Positions 9,266-17,854 of a stretch of 64,000 bases of DNA are shown here, one piece after another; the stretch's first letter is position 1; every line of letters starts with the position of its first letter. The notes below the pieces were generated by a model. That model made no database searches and had not been told where the DNA came from. It worked only from the letters and a program-made list of their open reading frames with translations. Position numbers and translations under genes: made by a program. The stretch is from Methanolacinia petrolearia DSM 11571 (GTDB taxonomy: Archaea; Halobacteriota; Methanomicrobia; Methanomicrobiales; Methanomicrobiaceae), in contig NC_014507.1 of the NCBI RefSeq assembly GCF_000147875.1, positions 1,054,001-1,118,000 on the forward strand, in the 5' to 3' direction.

Positions 9266-10825
9266 TCAGGCCTCCTTCTCAATCTTTGCAGCTACTGCCT
9301 TTTCTCCGCCTGCAATCTTGCAGATGCATTCTTCGCCCATGCTCATGGTCGGGACGAAGATTACTCCCTCGTCGAGATCCTTAGAGATCCTGACCGTCGC
9401 TTTGATGCTTCCCTTCTCGCTTGAGACAGTGACCGTCTCGCCCTTCTTGACATCGAGTGCCTTTGCGTCGACGGGGTTGATCTTCACGAACATCGAGGGA
9501 ACTTCCTTAACGAGCGAGTGGCAGTTCTCAGAGAGTGTGCCTGCTGCGCCGTAGCCGTGCCAGATCGAGGGTCCTGTTACAAGTGCGAACGGATAGTCGC
9601 CGCCTGCAGAGACTGCTGCGGGTGCAACACCTTCTGCGACTACTGCGGCTGTTGCCTCTTTAACGAATCCGTCCTTCTGGAGTGCTTCGTATGAAAGGTC
9701 GCCATACATTTCGTTGAAGATCGCTTCTGCAGATTCGTATGCAATCGATCCGCCGAGCTTTCCTGCAACTTCGGAGACGATCTGCCAGTTTGCCTTTACG
9801 CCCTCGGCAGGCTCCTGTGCCTTGCGTACGAGCTGGATGCGGCGCTCTGCGTTGGTCATGGTTCCGTCGACTTCTGCATATACTGCTGCGGGAAGAACGA
9901 CGTTTGCAGACTTTGCGGTTCCGGACAGGAACGAGTCCTGGACTACTATGAATCCGCCTTCGACGGGTCCGAGATCCTCGCCCATTACGTAACAGGCCTT
10001 GTATTCCTTTCCGAATACGTCATCGAAAGGTGCGACACCGATATCGAGTGCTCCGCGGCCGTTTGCCTGGGCGGGAAGTGCACAGAATGCTGCCTTCTTC
10101 TCGTCTGCAAGAGCCTTTGCGGCTGCTGCGACTGCTGCCTCGCTCTTTGTTGCGCCGACTGCGTAGAGAACTAATGCAGCGCTGCCTTCGACAAATGCTG
10201 CTGCTTCCTTGATTGCCTCGATCTCTCCGCCGGGTACGGCCTTTACGAACTGGTCTGCAAGTTTTGCCATCGAGCTGTTGAAGGAGTCGACTGCAATAAC
10301 CTTTGCTCCTTTGTCCTTCGCGTTTACGATCCTGCGGGCAATCAGCGGGTGCGACTCGAAGATGTTTCCGACGGCGACGATGCAGTCGGCCTTCGCGATA
10401 CCCCTGATTGTTCCTGCTGATGCGTCGATGCCAAGTGCTGCACAGCTTGTGAAGTTCCCGGTCTTGAATACATCTGATGCAAGCTTCTTGAGAGCGTAGA
10501 TGTCCTCGTTTGTTGCGTTTGCAGATGCGAAAACTGCGATATCCGCACCGGAGACGCCCTTAAGGCCGTCTGCAACTGCCGCGAGTGCTTCGTCCCATGA
10601 TGCTTCGACGAGTTCGTCGCCCTTTTTGATCATCGGGGTCGTGATTCTTGCTTCGCTGTTCACGAGCTCGTATGCATAGTGACCTTTCTGGCAGGTCTTT
10701 CCGTCACATACGGGTGAACGGTGGAACGGTGCGGATCCGACAACTTTGCCGTCTTTGACGACGAGACTGAAGGAACAGCCTGTTCCACAGAATGGACATA
10801 CTGTAGGTACGTATTTTAATTCCAT
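9266..10825 (-). CDS. FdhA-like molybdopterin oxidoreductase without formate-site residues
   Basis: 519-residue member of the formate dehydrogenase alpha family, clearly shorter than the roughly 680 residues usual for methanogen FdhA. The N-terminal [4Fe-4S] motif is complete (C10, C13, C17, C45, with the following QKG lysine). Compared with E. coli FdhF, the CARVU-H active-site stretch reads CAAL-G-I here, so the catalytic Sec/Cys and His become G132 and I133. The formate-binding arginine in VRGQNN becomes P251 (LPAQAN), although the following GALDIG still aligns. About 150 residues of the middle domains are missing. It is probably an electron-transfer or non-formate paralogue rather than a formate dehydrogenase. 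ATG is preceded by GAGGTATAGACT. Confidence 0.85.
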   Translation of the reverse strand: MELKYVPTVCPFCGTGCSFSLVVKDGKVVGSAPFHRSPVCDGKTCQKGHYAYELVNSEARITTPMIKKGDELVEASWDEALAAVADGLKGVSGADIAVFASANATNEDIYALKKLASDVFKTGNFTSCAALGIDASAGTIRGIAKADCIVAVGNIFESHPLIARRIVNAKDKGAKVIAVDSFNSSMAKLADQFVKAVPGGEIEAIKEAAAFVEGSAALVLYAVGATKSEAAVAAAAKALADEKKAAFCALPAQANGRGALDIGVAPFDDVFGKEYKACYVMGEDLGPVEGGFIVVQDSFLSGTAKSANVVLPAAVYAEVDGTMTNAERRIQLVRKAQEPAEGVKANWQIVSEVAGKLGGSIAYESAEAIFNEMYGDLSYEALQKDGFVKEATAAVVAEGVAPAAVSAGGDYPFALVTGPSIWHGYGAAGTLSENCHSLVKEVPSMFVKINPVDAKALDVKKGETVTVSSEKGSIKATVRISKDLDEGVIFVPTMSMGEECICKIAGGEKAVAAKIEKEA

Positions 10826-10860
10826 AGTCTATACCTCAGAACACAGAAGTTTTGGATTTT

Positions 10861-10889
10861 GATATATTTAAGAACCTTGTTTGGCAAAC
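10861..10889 (-). promoter_or_regulatory. fdhA-like promoter with GTTTG-G-CAAAC inverted repeat
   Basis: On the minus strand CTTAAATATATC is a strong archaeal TATA box about 40 bases upstream of the fdhA-like start. Directly upstream of it lies the inverted repeat GTTTGGCAAAC (10879-10889), a good position for an operator next to the TFB recognition element. The regulator is unknown; the divergent zinc-ribbon gene is the nearest candidate. Confidence 0.5.
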
Positions 10890-10949
10890 CTAAACATGCA
10901 CAATACCGGTGGAATTTATCATATATGAGGATCAATCCATAATCAGGAT

Positions 10950-11483
10950 ATGAAAAAAGTTGCAATCCCTCCGATGATAGCGGACATCATAATAAGCGGG
11001 ATATTAAGCCTTGAGGGATTCCTGTTTGAAGATGCGGACGGATGCCCGTTCTGCGACGGAGAACTCAGGGCACATGATGTGAAGAAGAAAAAATTCGCAA
11101 CGATCACTGAGGGTGGCAACAGGCGGAACATCACGGTAAATGTCAGGCGGTTTAGGTGCAAAGAATGCGGGAGACTCGTATATGCCGACTCGCCATTTTA
11201 TAGTGACATCAGGATGGGGGCTCCACTTATAGATTTCTGTCTCCTGAACCTGAGGCTCCATCCCGCGAACCATATCTCGAAGATTCTCCGGAAGATGAAT
11301 ATTATCGTAAATCCGTCGACGATCAGGAGCCTTTCGGATTTCAATCCGGGCGAGATCCCGTCTATCGAATTTCACGAGGTTCTCTTCCCCCCGTCCCTGC
11401 TCAACATCTCCGAGGCGGTAATGAAGCAGGAAGGCTCTGAAAGGAACAATATTCTGCTTTATATGTTACAAAGACGCCGCTGA
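10950..11483 (+). CDS. Zinc-ribbon/HTH-like protein of unknown function
   Basis: 177-residue protein not assigned to a named family. It has a two-CxxC zinc ribbon (GCPFCDG near residue 32 and FRCKECG near residue 70), followed by a segment HISKILRKMNIIVNPSTIR that resembles a helix-turn-helix, an arrangement also seen in transposase-derived DNA-binding proteins. It is transcribed divergently from the fdhA-like gene with a 124-base gap, which makes a regulatory role for that operon possible. No DDE catalytic domain is visible, so it is not an intact transposase. ATG is preceded by AGGAT. Confidence 0.6.
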   Translation: MKKVAIPPMIADIIISGILSLEGFLFEDADGCPFCDGELRAHDVKKKKFATITEGGNRRNITVNVRRFRCKECGRLVYADSPFYSDIRMGAPLIDFCLLNLRLHPANHISKILRKMNIIVNPSTIRSLSDFNPGEIPSIEFHEVLFPPSLLNISEAVMKQEGSERNNILLYMLQRRR

Positions 11484-11549
11484 CAAGGATCTTTTTTTAA
11501 CTCAAAATATTTATCAGATGACAGAGTATATGCAAACGAGGTATCGAAA

Positions 11550-11759
11550 ATGAAATACAGTGCAAGAAATGCCTTAAAGGGCAAAGTAAAAGAGATCGAG
11601 ATTGGACAGGTTGCAGCTGAAGTAGTAATCGAGCTTCCGGGCGGAGCACAGGTGGTCTCCATGATCACAAAAGAGTCCGTCGACAACCTCGGGCTTAAAG
11701 TCGGAAAGGAAGCCTATGCTATAATCAAAGCAAGCAACGTCATTCTCGGCGTCGACTAA
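11550..11759 (+). CDS. mop: Molybdopterin/molybdate-binding Mop protein (molbindin)
   Basis: 69-residue single Mop/TOBE domain, beginning SARNALKGKVKEIEIG and containing VSMITKESVDNLGLKVG, typical of molbindins that bind molybdate or tungstate oxyanions in the cytoplasm. GAGGTATCGAAA precedes the ATG, and AAAATATTTATC about 40 bases upstream is a plausible TATA box. A T-rich stretch (11766-11775) right after the stop is a likely archaeal terminator. Its place beside fdhAB-like genes fits storage or homeostasis of Mo/W for molybdopterin enzymes. Confidence 0.88.
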   Translation: MKYSARNALKGKVKEIEIGQVAAEVVIELPGGAQVVSMITKESVDNLGLKVGKEAYAIIKASNVILGVD

Positions 11760-11871
11760 ATCCAAACTTTTTTTGATCTTACGGCTCTTGTAATTTTAAA
11801 CTCTTCGCTGTTTCATGTTGGCATATAATTCGGAACAGCATACATCGTCGCTTAAATTATGATATTACTTA

Positions 11872-12166
11872 GGCAACCCCGGCACCGGCGGACGGGCCGC
11901 CGGACGGCCCCTTCCCAGGGGCCTTGCCTTAAGATAATCCTCTCATAGCACGCTCGGGGACCGGCAAGGGTCCCCTGGGCTGTTGAATTTAGTTTTTTTA
12001 CATGAACTTTTTTTGGCATATTTCGTTCCGTACACGCCATGAATCTACCGCGTCCCGCCGCGAGGGGGATACTCGTCTATCCCCTGAGCGGCCTATCATG
12101 ATAGAGAGGCCCCGAGGTCGGGGCCGGTCCGCCAGCCTGCGAAGCGGCTGGTGGCAAGGGGTTGCC
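11872..12166. repeat. GC-rich inverted-repeat element with multiple hairpins
   Basis: A 295-bp element begins with GGCAACCCC and ends with its exact reverse complement GGGGTTGCC. Inside it are perfect hairpins at 11885-11903 (7 bp), 11906-11923 (6 bp), 11956-11975 (7 bp), 12065-12084 (7 bp, extended by GCCGC/GCGGC), 12108-12125 (7 bp) and 12132-12151 (6 bp), plus the palindrome CTATCATGATAG at 12093-12104. The two GC-rich halves look like inverted copies around an AT-rich centre (about 11985-12030). No reading frame is convincing. It could be a MITE-like element, an inverted pair of a dispersed GC-rich repeat, or a structured RNA; motifs of RNase P or SRP RNA were not found. The stretch 11760-11871 before it holds only the mop 3' flank. 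Confidence 0.7.
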
Positions 12167-12186
12167 AAAAATAGTTATGCCTGATT

Positions 12187-12387
12187 TTATTCCTCTTCAA
12201 GTGCTGTTCCGTCATACGGGCAGTATATCTCGTCGCCGTAGGTTGTCCACCCGCACAGCGGACACTTTTTGGCCTTTCTCTGCCGGCCGAAGAGCGGTAT
12301 TAACGGTATGAACAGGAACATGAAGAAGAACGGCAGTCCGGCCATGAAGAAGACTGCCGAGATTGCGAGGGAGCCTACGAGGAGCAC
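12187..12387 (-). CDS. Small membrane protein with C-terminal zinc ribbon
   Basis: 66-residue protein with one or two hydrophobic segments (residues 1-30), a basic patch GRQRKAKK, then CPLCGW and a second cysteine (IYCPYDG) forming a probable zinc ribbon. The start is a GTG six bases after the stop of the mfnF gene, so translation is probably coupled to that operon; no nearer ATG exists. The family is not recognised. Its function beside methanofuran genes is unknown. Confidence 0.6.
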   Translation of the reverse strand: MLLVGSLAISAVFFMAGLPFFFMFLFIPLIPLFGRQRKAKKCPLCGWTTYGDEIYCPYDGTALEEE

Positions 12388-12392
12388 CAGGC

Positions 12393-13328
12393 TCAGAATA
12401 TACCGGTTCGTTTAGCCACCTCGCATACGGCCTGCGCAGGGAGGGCATCGGGATATATCCCCGGCTCGCAGGAGAGATCGATGCAGTCGAATAATTTGGA
12501 TATGATATGAGAGCCGATCCCGGCTGCGATTATTCCCGATGACCCGGTCTCATCCATTACTCTTTCAACCTGCTCTTTTATGAGATTCATCTGCTCCATG
12601 TAAAACGCCTTTGCGATCTCAAGGGCGCCTGACTCGCCAATCTCCTCGAGATCCGAGCATACAACCCGCGAAAGCCTCTGGAGCGACGCTTCGTAGGATG
12701 TCGCAGCAACGTCCGGGGTTGGTACAGTATAGTCGGCTTCATCAATATTGCCGAGGACGAGATGAACGTCCGCACTCTGGGCGAAATATTCGCTGCTCAC
12801 AAGAGTGTCGTAGCCGTTGACGGACACCGATCTCAGGAGCGAGGGGACCGTCGACCGCAGGGTTCCGGTATACACGAGATAGCCCTTCCTCAGGCGGTCG
12901 AGATCTCTCATCCCCTTCAGGGCCCCGAATGAGTTGAGCGGAATTATGTCGGTCGTCGTGCTCCCGAGATCGACAAGAACCTGATCCGGGTATCTCTCCC
13001 TGAGGAAATCCGCAGATGCCAGCCAGTTTGCAGCAGCAAGGATGGAAGTAGGACCATCGTGGAAACCACCGTCGGTCCCGTAGAAGAGCGAACAGGGAAT
13101 CGCTCTCTTCACGGATTCGACAATAAATTTTATGCCTTCTTTTTTGTTCGCAAAACCATCGGCAAGCTCGCCGCTCATAACCACGGCCGCCTTCTTTCCC
13201 GAATAAGGTTCGAGGATCTCCGTAATCGGGGCCTCCTGCCACATAGGACAGTAATGAATCGTGACTGTATTATCCTCGAAAACCTTCAGGTTGGCGCCGC
13301 CCACGTCTATTCCAATAATGTCACTCAA
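12393..13328 (-). CDS. mfnF: Probable methanofuran biosynthesis protein MfnF
   Basis: 311-residue protein of the hydantoinase/ASKHA-like family annotated as H4MPT-linked C1-transfer pathway protein; characterised members (MfnF) condense the furan diphosphate with gamma-glutamyl-tyramine during methanofuran synthesis. The N-terminal IGIDVGGANLK and the VDLGSTTTDIIP motif near residue 125 are nucleotide-binding loops of the actin-like fold. The start is TTG, forced by an in-frame stop upstream, with GGTGA placed six bases before it; it overlaps the end of mfnD. The neighbouring mfnD supports the pathway assignment. Confidence 0.8.
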   Translation of the reverse strand: MSDIIGIDVGGANLKVFEDNTVTIHYCPMWQEAPITEILEPYSGKKAAVVMSGELADGFANKKEGIKFIVESVKRAIPCSLFYGTDGGFHDGPTSILAAANWLASADFLRERYPDQVLVDLGSTTTDIIPLNSFGALKGMRDLDRLRKGYLVYTGTLRSTVPSLLRSVSVNGYDTLVSSEYFAQSADVHLVLGNIDEADYTVPTPDVAATSYEASLQRLSRVVCSDLEEIGESGALEIAKAFYMEQMNLIKEQVERVMDETGSSGIIAAGIGSHIISKLFDCIDLSCEPGIYPDALPAQAVCEVAKRTGIF

Positions 13329-14208
13329 GTCTCTTCACCACACCTTTAGTATCGAACGAGACCCGGCCGTTCAGGTGAACTGAACCGGGTACATTGCCTT
13401 TAGATGACTCCACGAGAATTTCGGCAATCTCTTCCTCCATGACCGCACAGATCCCGACAAGGCTCGTTGTCGGCCGGGGGTTCACGTCAACGACATATAT
13501 ATCGTCGGCCACTATAACATCGACGCCCGTGTAGCCCTGGCACCCGAGGACATTCAGGGACTTAATCGCGGTTTCTATGATCTCGTCTTTCCGCGGGTGA
13601 TCGACGGGTGTCTCCCCGCCCCTATAAAAGAACCTGTTCCCATCCCTTTCTATATACTGCCTGTTGACCGAGAGGACGACCGGCCCCTTTCCGGAGTACG
13701 AGAGGCAGGTGTCCCCGGTGACACGCCCGCCGACGAGACTTACGCTGATATTGTCGCCTTCGATGAACTCCTGCCCGAACTCACCCTTTCCGGGTTCTTC
13801 GTCCGCCAGCCGCATATTCTGCCCGTCGACACCGTTGATCCTTTTAATGAGCCTGACACCTTCGTCTATCTCTTTCGGAACCGCGATTCCCTGCGAAGAA
13901 AGCACTTCGCCCGTCCGGCGCTTGTTCGAGCAGAGCGCAATATTCAGGCTGCCGCACCCGATATTTCTCGTATTGTCCTCAACGATCTTCGTGAACCGCC
14001 AGAGTATGTCGTCCGGTGCGATTACAAGCCCCACATCACATTCGGGAGCCAGACGCCCGATCTCCTCTGCAAAGTCCCCCTTCTCGGGAGACAGGACTTC
14101 ATACCCGCAGCTTTCGAAACTCTCGCTGAGCACCCTAAGCATCGCTCTTCCCTCCGGTGCAAGGCCGGGATCGTTGAATACGGTATATTCGGCAATGAGC
14201 GCCTTCAT
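13321..14208 (-). CDS. mfnD: Tyramine-glutamate ligase MfnD (ATP-grasp)
   Basis: ATP-grasp protein of about 295 residues, matching MfnD, which adds L-glutamate to tyramine in methanofuran synthesis. Seen features are GEFGQEFIEGDNISVSLV (ATP-grasp central part), and GYTGVDVIVADDIYVVDVNPRPTTS with the metal-binding D..N..R residues near the C-terminus. The start MKALIAEYTV was chosen because it matches the beginning of the family; ATG at 14226 and GTG at 14232 are in-frame alternatives and no start has a well-spaced ribosome binding site. It overlaps mfnF by eight bases. Confidence 0.82.
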   Translation of the reverse strand: MKALIAEYTVFNDPGLAPEGRAMLRVLSESFESCGYEVLSPEKGDFAEEIGRLAPECDVGLVIAPDDILWRFTKIVEDNTRNIGCGSLNIALCSNKRRTGEVLSSQGIAVPKEIDEGVRLIKRINGVDGQNMRLADEEPGKGEFGQEFIEGDNISVSLVGGRVTGDTCLSYSGKGPVVLSVNRQYIERDGNRFFYRGGETPVDHPRKDEIIETAIKSLNVLGCQGYTGVDVIVADDIYVVDVNPRPTTSLVGICAVMEEEIAEILVESSKGNVPGSVHLNGRVSFDTKGVVKRLE

Positions 14209-14286
14209 TCCTTTAGGATTGATCATTAACACACATGAGCGTGACGATTGCGACTGTAATACAGATAATAAAAGGAGAGATTTTTT

Positions 14287-15945
14287 TTATCGCAGAATCC
14301 TGATCCTTCCGTCGGTCCCCGGGGAGATCGGAGAATTCTCTTCGATATCGGTCGCAAGAAGGTTGACCAGGTAGATCCCGGTATTCGTTTTCATGTCTCC
14401 GGGAATAGCCTCAAGATTCGAATAACCGTCGCCCCCGTCTGCAATATAGTCGTTTACGGCAACGACATAGAACGCAGCAGGATCGACCGGCACCATCCCG
14501 GATTCAGTCACGACCGTGAGATTTTCGATCCTGTTTCCTGCGTAAAGCACGGTTCCCGTATCAAAATCTGCGGAAAAAGGCTCGCCGCTCATATTGAGAT
14601 CAAATCTTACTCCCGATAACTGCAAAAATCCCCCCGACGGGACCCTGCTTTCACTATCACTCTCATCACCGGCGGCAACAAGCGCCGATGCAGACCTTTC
14701 AAGGGTATCCTTAATCTCCTGCCCGGTCATCCTGATCTTTATGACGATATCCTCGAACGGGAGAAGCGTCTCCAAAGTAAGATACGATATATTCCCTGCA
14801 GGGACTATGCAGTCCCCGCGGAATGAACCGGAATTGATAAACGCAATATCCACACCTGGAACATCTTTCCTCATTATATCCGCAACAAGATCGCCGATAT
14901 TCATCTCGCCGGCCTTTATGTTCTCCGTAGCATCGAGAGGGACAAGGGTTTCACCGATCGGCCCCGAGAGACCGGCGGTATAATTTACATAATAAGGCAT
15001 TACAAACGAAGTTATCTCCTGATCGTCAGGCAGTTCTTCGGTTATTTCGTACCGGCCGATCGATGTTCCGGCGATTTTTCCATTGCTGAACGTGAGATCG
15101 ACGGAATCGGTCTCCTCGCCGTACTTTCCCGCATGGACAATCAGGGTCTTATTCCCGTCAGGAGCGATGACCGTCTCGTTCCAGACAAGGTGATCGTGGC
15201 CGCCGATTATCAGATCAATTCCCGCCACTGACTCCGCAAGTTCGATATCCTCGTCGCCGTACTGGTGGGTGAGGGCGATAATCACATCGACGCCCTGCTC
15301 TTCAAGATCATCAATCACCGATTCCGCGATCGAGGAGATGTTTTCATACAGGATCACGCCGTCAGGTATTTCGGTCACTTTTCCGAGCTGGGGCGTAATG
15401 ATCCCGAAAACCCCGACCTTCGCACCTGCGACATCGAGAATCACGTAATCTTTTATACTCCCGTTCAGCTCCGTATCAGTGAAATCCATGTTGGCGCAGA
15501 GTATGGGATACGACGCATTCGTAACCCATTGGTTCAGAACTGAAACAGGGAAGTCGAATGCATGATTCCCGAGAACCGTCGCATCGATTCCTGCCATAGA
15601 GTATGCCTTCGCCTCCGGGACGCCGGAGTACATATTGTAGAACCCTCCCTCGCCGAGATCTCCTGCAAACAGATACAGGGTATCGTCGTTTTCTTCCCCG
15701 AGAGTATCGGCAAGTGCGGCAATCCTGCCGATCCTTGTTCCCGTATCGTTATCGTTCATCGGGAATAGATGGGAATGTATATCCGGAGTCGTGAGCACCC
15801 GTAAACCCCCCGAATAACCCGATCCCGATGAACCGATATTCCCGTCGAACGCGACACCCAAAACGAATGACGAGAGGAAAACTGCTACTATTACCAGTAT
15901 GAAAGTAAAGAAAAATACGGATTTCAGGCCGGAAGATTTCTGCAT
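14287..15945 (-). CDS. Secreted 5'-nucleotidase/metallophosphoesterase (copy 1)
   Basis: UshA-family bifunctional nucleotidase of 552 residues. A hydrophobic segment (about residues 10-32) anchors or exports it. The metallophosphoesterase motifs are TPDIHSHLF, FAGDLGEGG, LGNHAFDF, LTHQY and GGHDHLVW; the C-terminal 5'-nucleotidase domain has NSGSFRGDCIVPAG and the substrate loop NDYIADGGDGY. It would hydrolyse nucleotides or related phosphoesters outside the membrane. An upstream extension of the frame is ignored because MQKSSGLKSV matches the start of the neighbouring paralogue and has GAGA upstream. It is one of two tandem copies. Confidence 0.9.
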   Translation of the reverse strand: MQKSSGLKSVFFFTFILVIVAVFLSSFVLGVAFDGNIGSSGSGYSGGLRVLTTPDIHSHLFPMNDNDTGTRIGRIAALADTLGEENDDTLYLFAGDLGEGGFYNMYSGVPEAKAYSMAGIDATVLGNHAFDFPVSVLNQWVTNASYPILCANMDFTDTELNGSIKDYVILDVAGAKVGVFGIITPQLGKVTEIPDGVILYENISSIAESVIDDLEEQGVDVIIALTHQYGDEDIELAESVAGIDLIIGGHDHLVWNETVIAPDGNKTLIVHAGKYGEETDSVDLTFSNGKIAGTSIGRYEITEELPDDQEITSFVMPYYVNYTAGLSGPIGETLVPLDATENIKAGEMNIGDLVADIMRKDVPGVDIAFINSGSFRGDCIVPAGNISYLTLETLLPFEDIVIKIRMTGQEIKDTLERSASALVAAGDESDSESRVPSGGFLQLSGVRFDLNMSGEPFSADFDTGTVLYAGNRIENLTVVTESGMVPVDPAAFYVVAVNDYIADGGDGYSNLEAIPGDMKTNTGIYLVNLLATDIEENSPISPGTDGRIRILR

Positions 15946-16040
15946 ATTATCTCGAAAATGAAGATTGCCGTCTGATTTGATTAACATGACGATTTGACCC
16001 GGCAATAAAAAAAGTGGCAGGATTTCTGCAGAGCCAGAAA

Positions 16041-17711
16041 TTATCCCAAAACCCGAATCCTTCCGTCGCACTCAGGAGAGATCGGAGAATTTTCTTCGAT
16101 ATCGCTTGCAAGAAGACCGATTACATTGATCTCGGTATTCACTTTTTTGTCATCGGAGATCGCCCTGATATTCGTGTACCCATTGCCGCCGCCGGCCAGG
16201 TAATCATTTACGGCGACTGTGTATACGGCATCCGGATCTATGGGGGCAATCCCGTCCGTGGTTACGACAGTCAGATTCTCGATACGGTCTCCCTTCGAGA
16301 TTATCGTATCATTATTAAAATCGGCAGTAAAAGACTCCCCGCTTGAATTAATATCAAACCTGACGCCCGAAACCTGCAAAAATCCGCCGGAAGATAATTT
16401 ATGCACATTGCCTTCCTCTTCCCCGGGAAAAACAATCGCCGACGCCGAGCGTTCAAGAGTATCCTTAACCTCGTCCCCGGTCATCTGAACAGTCACGATC
16501 ATGTTCTCGAAGGGGAGAAGGGTCTCGAGCGTAAGGTATGACATCTCTCCTGCGGGAATAATGCAGTCTCCGCGTATGGAACCCGAGTTGATAAGTGCAA
16601 TATCGACACCGGGCACATTCGTGCGTATTGCATCCGTGATAAGATCACCGGCATTTGACTCGTTTGTTCTTATAGTTTCATACGTAGCATCCAGAGGTAC
16701 GAGAGTTTTTCCGATAGGCTCCGAAAGGCTGGAAGTATAATTCTCGTAATAAGGCATTATAAACGATGTAATCTCCGGGTCGACCGGCATATCCTCCGTT
16801 ATTTGATACCGTTCTATCGATGTACCGGTCACCTCACCGTTCTCGAATACCAGATCGACGGAATCGGTCTCTTCACCGTATTTGCCTGCATGGACTATCA
16901 GCGTACTGCTGCCGTCAGGGGCAGTCACGGTCCTGTTCCATACAAGATGATCGTGGCCGCCGATTATCAGGTCGATTCCTGAAACGGACTCTGCAAGTTC
17001 GACGTCCTCATCCTCATACTGGTGGGTGAGTGCAATAATCACATCGACATCCTGGTCTTCAAGCTCCTTCACAACGGATTCTGCAATGGCCGTCGTGTTT
17101 TCATAGATCACCACTCCACCCGGAATTTCGACGAACTCTCCAAGCTGGGGGAGCAGAATCCCGAACACACCAATCTTTGCATCACCGGAATCAAGAATTA
17201 CGTAATCCTTCACCGTTTCATTCAGCACGTCATCGCTGAAATCGATATTCGCGCACAGTATCGGAAATGATGCATTCGTAGCCCATACCTTAAGAAGAGA
17301 ATTATTGAAATCGAACGCATGATTCCCCAAAACAGCGGCGTCAATCCCGGCCATCGAATAGGCCCCAGCTTCCGGAACCCCGGAGTACATATGATAAAAC
17401 CCTCCTTCGCCGAGATCGCCCGCGAAGAGATAGATAGTGTCTTCGTTCTTTTCCCCGAGAGTTTCGGCGAGGGCACCTATACGCCCGATCCTTGTTCCCG
17501 TGTCATTTTCGCTCATGGAAAACAGATGACTGTGAATATCCGGGGTTGTAAGTACTCTCAGATTGCCGGAATACCCTGCGATATCTTCTGCATTCCCCTC
17601 ATCACTACCACTGAATGCGTTTTCCAAAACAAATACTGAAAATATGAGCAGAATGACAACAAGCAGCAGACCAATTACAGTAACAGATTTTAAACCGGAG
17701 GACTCTTTCAT
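16041..17711 (-). CDS. Secreted 5'-nucleotidase/metallophosphoesterase (copy 2)
   Basis: 556-residue paralogue of the gene directly downstream, similar along its whole length: same N-terminal anchor (MKESSGLKSV then a hydrophobic stretch), the same TPDIHSHLF, FAGDLGEGG, LGNHAFDF and GGHDHLVW metal motifs, and the same C-terminal NSGSIRGDCIIPAG and NDYLAGGGNGY motifs. The two genes lie head to tail with a 95-base gap and arose by tandem duplication. Differences are spread evenly, so the duplication is not recent and both appear functional. Confidence 0.9.
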   Translation of the reverse strand: MKESSGLKSVTVIGLLLVVILLIFSVFVLENAFSGSDEGNAEDIAGYSGNLRVLTTPDIHSHLFSMSENDTGTRIGRIGALAETLGEKNEDTIYLFAGDLGEGGFYHMYSGVPEAGAYSMAGIDAAVLGNHAFDFNNSLLKVWATNASFPILCANIDFSDDVLNETVKDYVILDSGDAKIGVFGILLPQLGEFVEIPGGVVIYENTTAIAESVVKELEDQDVDVIIALTHQYEDEDVELAESVSGIDLIIGGHDHLVWNRTVTAPDGSSTLIVHAGKYGEETDSVDLVFENGEVTGTSIERYQITEDMPVDPEITSFIMPYYENYTSSLSEPIGKTLVPLDATYETIRTNESNAGDLITDAIRTNVPGVDIALINSGSIRGDCIIPAGEMSYLTLETLLPFENMIVTVQMTGDEVKDTLERSASAIVFPGEEEGNVHKLSSGGFLQVSGVRFDINSSGESFTADFNNDTIISKGDRIENLTVVTTDGIAPIDPDAVYTVAVNDYLAGGGNGYTNIRAISDDKKVNTEINVIGLLASDIEENSPISPECDGRIRVLG

Positions 17712-17750
17712 GACAATTACCTGATTTAAATTATCCCTTATTTTACAAGA

Positions 17751-17813
17751 AAATCACGTTGTGATTTACATGAAACAATCCATGAAACCTTTGTTCCATA
17801 AACTTTTTTAATT
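17751..17813. repeat. Dispersed AT-rich repeat, copy A
   Basis: Begins with the perfect inverted repeat AAATCAC-GTT-GTGATTT, followed by TACATGAAA and an AAACCT-TGTT-AAC-TTTTTTA block. A closely similar block with the same spacing occurs at 31918-31978. It lies in the 143-base gap between agmatine deiminase and the second nucleotidase. The role is unknown; a 3'-end or regulatory element is possible. Confidence 0.5.
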
Positions 17814-17854
17814 AAACAGGCGGCAATCAGGCAGAACACTTTAAAAAAGTATTA

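Noticed and set aside
10950-11483. Insertion-sequence transposase
   Set aside because: Zinc ribbon and HTH-like parts resemble transposases, but there is no catalytic DDE domain and no flanking inverted repeats.
11872-12166. RNase P RNA or SRP RNA candidate
   Set aside because: Size and closed terminal stem fit, but neither the conserved RNase P core motifs nor the SRP helix-8 GGAA/AGCAGC motif could be found on either strand.
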